Below, piece after piece: positions 1-5,671 of a stretch of 11,647 nucleotides of DNA. The stretch comes from JBHEMK01 sp046262635 (GTDB lineage: Bacteria > Actinomycetota > Thermoleophilia > Gaiellales > Gaiellaceae). The translations under genes and the position numbers were made by a program. Below the pieces are notes generated by a model. That model did not search any database and was not told where the DNA came from. It saw only the letters and a list, made by a program, of their open reading frames with translations. The DNA lies in the NCBI GenBank assembly GCA_046262635.1, contig JBHEMK010000009.1, positions 1 through 11,647 on the forward strand, given 5' to 3'. Numbering within the stretch: the first letter of the stretch is position 1; each line of letters opens with the position of its first letter.

Positions 1-153
1 CTCGCGCTCGCAATCACCGAGGCCGGAGGATCGCCCTCGACAAGCGACGGCTGCGTCAGCTCCTCGCGAATGCCCTGCAGCCCCGGAGGACGAGGAGGCC
101 GAGCACGAGGTGCGGGCAGCGCGCGCCGTCCGCCGCCCGGACTCGACGTTGAA
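1..153 (-). pseudogene. Possible glutamine synthetase C-terminal remnant, frame-broken
   Basis: On the minus strand three short segments in three different frames read like the end of a glutamine synthetase-type protein. They are FNVES (about 153-142), RAADGARCPHLVLGLLVL (about 139-84) and GLQGIREELTQPSLVEGDPP (about 83-24). Together they resemble the family's C-terminal pattern of an acidic-site strand, then 'ANPYLALAxLLAAGLDGI', then 'VEGDP'. The usual 'NP' before the hydrophobic helix reads 'CP' here. A full enzyme needs some 400 more residues upstream, but the acetyltransferase remnant begins at 303, so only a fragment can be present unless the region is mis-assembled. The other end runs off the window. 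The family call rests on pattern memory of a short stretch and is tentative. A related protein or chance resemblance cannot be excluded. Confidence 0.35.
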
Positions 154-302
154 CGATTCGGCCGGGTCGGCGGCGCGGTGGCAGCTCGAGCCGGCCGCGA
201 CGCGCAGCGCGGCCTCCCGTTTCCCTCGCGGGCACGCTCATGCGCCGAATCCTCTCACCGGGCCCGTCGCGGCGGTCGGGTGTGGTAGGTGGTTCTCCGC
301 CC
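154..302. other. Stretch between two broken genes, no supported gene
   Basis: This stretch is open in several frames on both strands, as expected at this GC content, but no reading gives a recognisable protein. On the minus strand it would be upstream of the glutamine synthetase-like fragment, and a few residues near 300-240 could be further shifted remnants of it. I could not align them convincingly. No promoter or terminator stands out. Confidence 0.3.
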
Positions 303-737
303 ATGAGCGCGGAGATCGCCTACCAGCTCGGTGCACGGGATGGACATGGAGGTCTACCGCGGGATGCGGGCCGCCGCCGGCTGGTCTCAGCCGGCGGTCG
401 GAAGACGCCGAACTCGCGGCCGCGCTCGCACGCACGTGGAACTGTCGTCGCCCTCGATCGGACGCACGCCGCCGCGCTCGGTCGCCTGCTCGACGACGGT
501 GCGCTCTACGCCACGATCTGGGACATGATCGTGCTCCCTACGCACCGGGGGCAGGGTATCGGCCGCCGGATCCTCAACCTGCTCGTCGGGCAGGCTGTGC
601 GACGCGGACGATCGTCTCGCTCGTCGCAACGCCGGACGGCCGCCTACTCTACGAGCGCGCGGGCTTTCGGCTGGAGAGCCGCGGCAGTGTCGGCATGCTC
701 ATGCGGCCCGGCCGAGCCTGCGCTCTGCGAGGATCGC
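303..737 (+). pseudogene. GNAT-family N-acetyltransferase, split by at least five frame changes
   Basis: GNAT enzymes transfer an acetyl group from acetyl-CoA to an amine. A protein of about 140 residues, the usual size, can be rebuilt only by changing frame. MSAEIAYQLG is at 303-332, MDMEVYRGMRAAAGWSQ at 340-390, and SEDAELAAALARTWN at 398-442. VVALD...GRLLDDGALYATIWD...LPTHRGQGIGRRIL follows at 444-606. TIVSLVATPDGRLLYERAGF...SVGMLMRPG is at 608-712, and a tail EPAL from 714. The fourth segment carries the acetyl-CoA pyrophosphate loop (RGQGIG, motif A). The fifth carries motif B (LYERAGF). Every segment is well conserved and lacks internal stops, so the breaks are single-base-type shifts rather than old decay. 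Either the gene was very recently inactivated or this end of the sequence has indel errors. Family call is firm; substrate unknown. Confidence 0.7.
729..734 (+). promoter_or_regulatory. Ribosome binding site of the reductase-amidase gene
   Basis: GAGGAT lies six bases before the ATG at 741. It fixes the start of the reductase even though the same frame stays open upstream to about 240. The upstream part of that open frame is only partly acetyltransferase-coding and does not belong to the reductase. Confidence 0.55.
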
Positions 738-740
738 GTC

Positions 741-2849
741 ATGGACTACGTGATCGTGGGAGCGGGCGCGATCGGTGGCACCGTCGGGGGCCGCCTCGCG
801 CGCGACGGCCACGAGGTGCTGCTCTGCGACGCCGACGCCGAGCACGTCGCCGCGATCGAGCGGCACGGTCTCGCGATCGAGGGGCCCGTGGAGCAGTTCG
901 CCGTTCGGGTGCCCGCCGTGCTGCCGGACGGATTGCCGGAGCGGCTCGAGCGGGTGATCCTCGCCGTCAAGGCCCAGCACACGGAGGCCGCGCTCCTCGC
1001 GATCGCGCCGCGGCTCGCCGAGGACGGGTTCGTCCTCTCGCTCCAAAACGGCCTCAATCCGCCGCTGATCGCCGCGCGGGTGGACGAGCAGCGGACGGTG
1101 GGCGGCTTCGTCAACTTCGGTGCCGACTACCTCGCCCCGGGCCGGATCTTCGTCGGCGGGCGCGGCGCGTTGTACGTGGGGGAGCTGGACGGCCGGCCGA
1201 GCGCGCGCCTCGAGCGGCTCGTCCGCGACCTGACGGATGCCCGGCCGACCGCCAACATCCTCGGCTACCTCTGGGCCAAGGAGGCCTACGGTGCGATCCT
1301 CTTCGCGACCGCCGTCTCCGATCTCTCGATCGTCGCCGCGCTCGAGGAGCCGCGCTACCGGCCGCTCTACGTCGGTCTCGCCCGCGAGGTGCTCGCCGCG
1401 GCCACGGCCGAGCCCGAGTCGTTCGACGGCTTCGAGGCCGACGACCTCGAGGGCTCGATCGAGCGGCTCGCCGCCTTCAACCGCCGCTCGGCGAAGACCC
1501 ACTCCGGGATCTATCGCGACCTCGCCGTCCGGAAGCGGCCGACCGAGAAGGCGATCCTGGCGGACCTCGACGGGCCGCTGCTGCGCCGGACGCTCGAGCT
1601 GATCGCCGAGATCGAGCAGGGCCGCCGGATCTGCGAGGTCGCCAACCTCGAGCTGCTCGCGGCCCACGCGCGGCTCGACGCGCTCGCTCGCCCCCTGAAC
1701 GCCGTCATCGCGGTGCTCGGGCCATCGGAGCGAGCCGCCGCCGGGCCGCTACTCGGGATCCCGGTGGCGGTGAAGGACAACATCGACGTCCGCGGCGCGG
1801 TCACGACGAACGCCTCGACCGTGGGCGTGCCCGCGCCCGCCGAGGGTGACGCCGCCGTCGTCGCCCGGCTGCGCGAGGCCGGCGCCGAGATCCTCTGCAA
1901 GACGAACCTGCTCGAGTACGCTGCCGGCAGCGTCAACCCGGCCTACGGGATGACCTACAACCCCCTCGAGCCGACCCGCACCGCGGGTGGCTCGAGCAGC
2001 GGCTCGGCTGCGCTCGTGGCGGCGGGCGTCTGCGGCTTCGCCCTCGGCTCGGACACAGGCGGCTCGATCCGGATCCCGGCGGCCTACTGTGGCATCGTCG
2101 GCCTGAAGCCGACGTACGGCCTCGTGTCGCTCGAGGGCGTGTTTCCGCTCTCGCCCACCTGCGACCACGTTGGCACGCTGACGCGCACGGTCGAGCAGGC
2201 GGCGACGCTGCTCGGTGTCCTCGCCGGCCGCCGCTACGCGATCGAGCCCCACGTGGGCCTGCGGCTCGGCGTCCTGCGCCGGCAGCTCGAGGATCCGGAT
2301 CTCGTCCCGGCCGTCCGGGACCGGGTGCTCGCCGCGATCGAAGCGCTGGCGGCGGCCGGCTTCCACGTCCTCGACGTCGATGTTCCCGAGCTCGACCTGG
2401 TGGACGAGGCACTCGGGGCGATCGTGCTTCGCGAGGCCTACGAGGTGCATCGGGATCTGCTCGGGCGCGAGGGCGAGGGCTACGGGCCGGGCACCCGCGC
2501 GTTGCTCGAGCTCGGCTCGCAGATCGGCGATGACGCGTACGAGCGGGGTCTCGCCACGCGCGAGCGGATCGGAGCCGCCTTCGCGGCCGCCTTCGAGCAG
2601 CTGGACGTGCTCGCCGGTCCGACCGTCGCGTATCCGGCGCCCGCGCAGGACCCGCCGTTCGGCACGCCCGAGGGGGACGTTGAGGCCCGCTACACCGGTC
2701 CCTACAACCTGGCGGGGATCCCGGCAGTCTCGCTCCCGTGCGGGCCGGTCGAGGGGCGCCTGCCCGCCGGCCTTCAGCTCGCGGCCGCCGCGGGCGCCGA
2801 CGAACTCCTGCTGTCCGCGGCAAGCGTCTACGAAGGGGTGAACCGGTGA
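741..2849 (+). CDS. Fusion: ApbA/PanE-type reductase + amidase-signature hydrolase
   Basis: One 702-residue frame joins two enzymes. Residues 1 to about 305 are a ketopantoate reductase-like protein. A Rossmann loop GAGAIG sits at 7-12, the general-acid Lys of the family corresponds to K180 (WAKEA), and the all-helical C-terminal domain contains SGIYRDLAVRKRPTE. The two Asn that follow the Lys in true PanE (K+4, K+8) are Gly and Phe here, so the substrate is probably not ketopantoate. From about residue 308 (LELLAAHARLDALARPLNAVI) an amidase-signature enzyme follows, with catalytic triad Lys345 (PVAVKDN), cis-Ser418 (GGSSSGSA) and nucleophile Ser442 (DTGGSIRIP). It should hydrolyse an amide to acid plus amine or ammonia. 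The amidase N-terminus is shorter than usual, and no stop or plausible start with a ribosome site lies at the junction. A good site precedes 741. No signal peptide, so cytoplasmic. Confidence 0.85.
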   Translation: MDYVIVGAGAIGGTVGGRLARDGHEVLLCDADAEHVAAIERHGLAIEGPVEQFAVRVPAVLPDGLPERLERVILAVKAQHTEAALLAIAPRLAEDGFVLSLQNGLNPPLIAARVDEQRTVGGFVNFGADYLAPGRIFVGGRGALYVGELDGRPSARLERLVRDLTDARPTANILGYLWAKEAYGAILFATAVSDLSIVAALEEPRYRPLYVGLAREVLAAATAEPESFDGFEADDLEGSIERLAAFNRRSAKTHSGIYRDLAVRKRPTEKAILADLDGPLLRRTLELIAEIEQGRRICEVANLELLAAHARLDALARPLNAVIAVLGPSERAAAGPLLGIPVAVKDNIDVRGAVTTNASTVGVPAPAEGDAAVVARLREAGAEILCKTNLLEYAAGSVNPAYGMTYNPLEPTRTAGGSSSGSAALVAAGVCGFALGSDTGGSIRIPAAYCGIVGLKPTYGLVSLEGVFPLSPTCDHVGTLTRTVEQAATLLGVLAGRRYAIEPHVGLRLGVLRRQLEDPDLVPAVRDRVLAAIEALAAAGFHVLDVDVPELDLVDEALGAIVLREAYEVHRDLLGREGEGYGPGTRALLELGSQIGDDAYERGLATRERIGAAFAAAFEQLDVLAGPTVAYPAPAQDPPFGTPEGDVEARYTGPYNLAGIPAVSLPCGPVEGRLPAGLQLAAAAGADELLLSAASVYEGVNR

Positions 2850-3553
2850 GGCTGATCGACTGCAACTGGATGCAGCTCGAGGAGTATCTCGGGCGCGACG
2901 ACAGGATCGTGCTTCCGCTCGGGTCGGTCGAGCAGCACGGATACCTGTCGCTCGGGGTGGACACGATCCTCTCGGAGCGCGTCTCGGTCGAGGCCGCCGA
3001 GCCGCTCGGAGTCCCGGTGCTGCCGTCGCTGCCGTACGGCCTGACGCCCTACTTCGCGGCCTACCCCGGCAGCCCGACGCTGCAGGTGGCGACCTATCAG
3101 GCGATGATCGGCGACCTGCTCGACTCGCTCGCCGACCAGGGCTTCCGGCGCTTCCTGCTCGTCAACGGCCACGGCGGCAACGAGGCCGGGCGCGAGGCCG
3201 CCCAGGCCTGGCAGGCGTCGAACCCGGCCGGGGAGTTCGTCTGGCACAACTGGTGGAACGGGCCGCAGACGTGGGCGGTCGTCCAGTCGATCGATCCGGA
3301 CGCGAGCCACGCCTCGTGGCTCGAGAACTTCCCCTGGACGCGGCTCGAGGGCGTGACCCAGCCGCCGGAGCGCAAGCCGATGGTCGACGTGTCGGCATTC
3401 CGGCAGTCCGACCCCTCGGACGTCCGGACGCTGCTCGGCGACGGCTCGTTCGGCGGTCTCTACGAGCGTCCAGACGAGGACGTGCTCCGCGTCTGGGCGG
3501 CGGGGGTCGAGGAGGTGCGCGGGCTGCTCGCGGACGGCTGGCGGGGTGCCTGA
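2846..3553 (+). CDS. Creatininase-family amidohydrolase
   Basis: This 235-residue protein belongs to the creatininase/MftE/FAPy-deformylase superfamily of metal-dependent amide hydrolases; its length is typical. Metal ligands expected for the family are visible: E29 and H31 in GSVEQHG, D39 in GVDT, and H109 in VNGHGGN. Where Pseudomonas creatininase has a second-metal Glu two residues after the His (NGHYEN), this protein has Gly, as do most members that are not creatininases. The active-site lid segment reads SHASWLENFPWTR (H155, E160) instead of the common HAGE.ETS. A creatinine substrate is therefore not supported; another cyclic or linear amide is likelier. GTG start; the GTGA overlap with the stop of the preceding gene, with GAAGGGG just upstream (2832-2838), points to translational coupling. 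Confidence 0.85.
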   Translation: MRLIDCNWMQLEEYLGRDDRIVLPLGSVEQHGYLSLGVDTILSERVSVEAAEPLGVPVLPSLPYGLTPYFAAYPGSPTLQVATYQAMIGDLLDSLADQGFRRFLLVNGHGGNEAGREAAQAWQASNPAGEFVWHNWWNGPQTWAVVQSIDPDASHASWLENFPWTRLEGVTQPPERKPMVDVSAFRQSDPSDVRTLLGDGSFGGLYERPDEDVLRVWAAGVEEVRGLLADGWRGA

Positions 3554-4244
3554 CCTCGCCGGTCGCGTCGCCCTCGTGACCGGTGCTGCACACGGCATCG
3601 GCGCCGCGATCGCGCAGGCTCTGGGAGAGCACGGCGCGGCGGTCGAGCGGGTCGACCTCGACACGGCCGACGTCGCCGACCCCGCCCAGGTGGGCGCGCT
3701 CCTCCAGCGGATCGGCCGCATCGACATCCTGGTCAACAACGCGGGCGGAGTCGCCGGCCAGATCGGCCGACCGCTGGAGGAGGTCACCGACGAGGAGTGG
3801 CGCACGATCGTCGACGCCAATCTCACGAGCACCTTCGTCTGCACCCGCGCGGTCGTCCCCAGGATGAAGGAAGCGGGCTACGGCCGCATCGTCAACATCT
3901 CCTCGGGCGCAGGGCGCAGCGTCAGCCTGACCGGGATCCAGGCCTACGCGAGCGCGAAGGCCGGCCAGATCGGCTTCACGCGCCAGACGGCACACGAGCT
4001 GGGCCGTTTCGGGATCACGGTCAACACGATCGCACCCGGATTCGTGCTCTCGAACCCGACGACGGTCAGGCAGTGGGAGAGCTACGGGAGGGAGGGGCAG
4101 CGCGCGCTCGTGGAGTCGATCGCCACCCGGCGGCTCGGCCGGCCGGAGGACATCGCGAACGGCGTGCTCTTCTTCGCGGCCGAAGCATCCTCCTGGATCA
4201 CGGGGCAGACGCTCTCGATCGACGGTGGCCACTCCATCTTTTGA
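3546..4244 (+). CDS. Short-chain dehydrogenase/reductase (SDR), FabG-like
   Basis: Classical SDR of 232 residues that oxidises an alcohol or reduces a ketone with NAD(P). The cofactor loop TGAAHGIG is at 12-19, followed by the NNAG strand motif, the catalytic Ser region (NISSGAG), YASAK with Tyr134 and Lys138, and the C-terminal GQTLSIDGG. It is somewhat shorter than the usual 245-255 residues. The gap is between the second beta strand and the NNAG strand: 'VERVDLDTADVADPAQV' replaces the longer strand-helix segment that normally carries cofactor-specificity residues. A compact segment of this kind also occurs in dihydroxybenzoate dehydrogenase-like SDRs. The GTG start overlaps the creatininase-family stop by eight bases, so the genes are surely co-expressed. 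The motifs do not show the substrate. Confidence 0.88.
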   Translation: MPDLAGRVALVTGAAHGIGAAIAQALGEHGAAVERVDLDTADVADPAQVGALLQRIGRIDILVNNAGGVAGQIGRPLEEVTDEEWRTIVDANLTSTFVCTRAVVPRMKEAGYGRIVNISSGAGRSVSLTGIQAYASAKAGQIGFTRQTAHELGRFGITVNTIAPGFVLSNPTTVRQWESYGREGQRALVESIATRRLGRPEDIANGVLFFAAEASSWITGQTLSIDGGHSIF

Positions 4245-5571
4245 CGAGGGGGATCGGTACCGGCGCGAGCTGGCCGCGTTCCTCTCGATCCCGAGCGTGA
4301 GCCAGGACCCCGCCCGGCGGGGCGACGTGCGCGCCGCCGCGGAGTGGCTCGCTGACCAGCTGAGCTTCGCGAACGGGCGGGTCGTCGAGAGCGACGGTCA
4401 TCCCGTTGTCCTCGGCGAGTGGCTCGGAGCGGCCGCGGCGCCGACGATCATCGTCTACGGCCACTACGACGTCCAGCCGCCGGGCGCCGAGTCGGAGTGG
4501 CGGACGCCGCCGTTCAAGCCGAGCATCCGCGACAACCGCATCTATGCCCGCGGCGCCACCGACGACAAGGGCCCTGTGCTCGTGGCGCTGAAGGTGGCGG
4601 AGGCCTTCGACCGTGCGAGTGGCCCGCCGCTGAACGTGCGCTTCCTGCTCGAGGGTGAGGAGGAGGTCGGTAGCCCCAGCCTGCCGGCGTTTCTCGCCGC
4701 CCACCGGCACGAGCTCGCCGCCGACCTGGTCGTCTCGGCCGACGGCGCGATGTGGCGGGCGAGCGAGCCGTCGATCGCGATCGCGGCGAGGGGCCTCGTG
4801 GCCCTCGACATCGTCGTCACCGGAGCCGACGCCGATCTCCACTCGGGGCGCCACGGCGGCGCGGTGCAGAACCCGAACTACGCACTCGCCCGGATCGTCG
4901 CGGGGCTCCACGAGCCGGAGGGCGGTGTGGCGGTCGCCGGGTTCTACGACGGTGTCGAACCGCTCGGCGAGGCCGACCGAGAGGCGCTTGCCCGCGTGCC
5001 CTTCGACGAGGAGGCCTACCGCCGCGAGGTCGGCGTTCGGGCCCTGCACGGCGAACCGGGCCATTCGACGCTTGAGCGCCTCTGGACGCGGCCGACGCTC
5101 GAGGTGAACGGGCTCGAGGGCGGGGGCTCGTTCACGGTCATCCCGCGGCGAGCCCGCGCGCACGTGACCTGTAGGCTCGTCCCCGGGCAGGAGCCAGGGG
5201 CCGTGCTCGAGGCGATCAGCGCCCACGTCCGCGCCCGCTGCCCGCCCGGCGTGGCCGCGGAGGTCGAGGGGGAGCCCGGCGCGGTCGCCGCCTACGCGAT
5301 CGCGGCCGACCATCCCGCCGTCGAGGCGGGCCGGCGCGCGCTCGCAACGGTCTACCCGGGCCGAGAGCCGCTGCTCGTCCGGATGGGCGGCACCCTGCCC
5401 GCGGCGGTGCTGTTCGAGCAGATCCTCGGCCTGAAGACGCTGCTGTTCTCCTTCTCCACCGGCGACGACCGGCTGCACGCGCCGGACGAGTTCTTCCGGC
5501 TCGAGCGGCTCGAGGAAGGCATGCAGGCCTGGGCCGAGCTCTGGCTGTCGCTGGCGAGGCACGGCGCGTAG
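4225..5571 (+). CDS. M20-family metallopeptidase, dipeptidase/carnosinase type
   Basis: A 448-residue di-zinc hydrolase of the M20 family, closest in motifs to the carnosine dipeptidase (CNDP) and bacterial dipeptidase group. Family ligands are all present: H80 in VYGHYDVQP with D82 behind it, bridging D113 in GATDDKG, catalytic E146 and zinc E147 in EGEEEVGS, D173 in VSADG, and H418 in DDRLHAPDE near the end. The dimerisation-domain motif LHSGRHGGAVQNP is also intact. No signal peptide is seen, so it should act in the cytoplasm on imported dipeptides, N-acyl amino acids or beta-amino acid dipeptides. The GTG start lies 20 bases inside the SDR gene. No strong ribosome site precedes it, so translation is probably coupled. 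It is the last gene before a 100-base gap and likely ends the first transcription unit, or is read through into the transporter. Confidence 0.88.
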   Translation: MATPSFDEGDRYRRELAAFLSIPSVSQDPARRGDVRAAAEWLADQLSFANGRVVESDGHPVVLGEWLGAAAAPTIIVYGHYDVQPPGAESEWRTPPFKPSIRDNRIYARGATDDKGPVLVALKVAEAFDRASGPPLNVRFLLEGEEEVGSPSLPAFLAAHRHELAADLVVSADGAMWRASEPSIAIAARGLVALDIVVTGADADLHSGRHGGAVQNPNYALARIVAGLHEPEGGVAVAGFYDGVEPLGEADREALARVPFDEEAYRREVGVRALHGEPGHSTLERLWTRPTLEVNGLEGGGSFTVIPRRARAHVTCRLVPGQEPGAVLEAISAHVRARCPPGVAAEVEGEPGAVAAYAIAADHPAVEAGRRALATVYPGREPLLVRMGGTLPAAVLFEQILGLKTLLFSFSTGDDRLHAPDEFFRLERLEEGMQAWAELWLSLARHGA

Positions 5572-5598
5572 ACAGCGTGTCGCTCAATTTGGGATAGT
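5569..5598 (+). promoter_or_regulatory. Possible sigma-70-type promoter for the transporter genes
   Basis: TAGACA at 5569-5574 (five of six matches to TTGACA) and GATAGT at 5593-5598 (four of six to TATAAT) are 18 bases apart. They lie in the only A/T-richer patch of the only intergenic gap among the intact genes. Initiation would fall near 5605, leaving a leader of about 65 bases. The -35 box overlaps the stop codon of the M20 gene. This is a by-eye match in GC-rich DNA and is weak evidence. Confidence 0.3.
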
Positions 5599-5613
5599 CG
5601 TTCGGACCCACGG

Positions 5614-5634
5614 CCCGCCGCGCCTCGCTGCGGG
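5614..5634 (+). terminator. Weak hairpin in the leader, doubtful terminator
   Basis: CCCGC at 5614-5618 pairs with GCGGG at 5630-5634 across an 11-base loop, followed by a loose T-containing stretch (TGTTTCGCTCTT). The stem is short and the tail is not a real T-run. It may be a partial terminator of the upstream genes, a leader hairpin, or chance. Confidence 0.15.
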
Positions 5635-5660
5635 TGTTTCGCTCTTCCGTCATTCTCTCA

Positions 5661-5665
5661 AGGAG
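5661..5665 (+). promoter_or_regulatory. Ribosome binding site deciding a TTG start
   Basis: AGGAG six bases before TTG at 5672 sets the start of the binding protein at a TTG codon. The residues that follow are a coherent signal peptide, and no ATG or GTG in this frame lies close enough to serve instead. Confidence 0.7.
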
Positions 5666-5671
5666 AGAGCC

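Noticed and set aside
240..740. Upstream extension of the reductase-amidase frame back to 240 (an 869-residue reading).
   Set aside because: The extension is open only because of high GC and crosses acetyltransferase segments that belong to other frames. A ribosome site and a classic Rossmann start mark 741 as the true start.
1713..1715. GTG as a separate start of the amidase.
   Set aside because: It has no ribosome site and would begin the protein only ten residues before the GPLLGIP motif, cutting off the preceding amidase-like helix.
110..1849. A 579-residue plus-strand frame overlapping the acetyltransferase and reductase.
   Set aside because: Apart from two short acetyltransferase segments, it is Arg/Ala-rich shadow translation of the reductase gene in another frame.
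5652..5668. CTCTC-AAG-GAGAG inverted repeat as an operator or terminator.
   Set aside because: A five-base stem with a three-base loop that includes the ribosome site. It might mask the site slightly, but it is too small to call.
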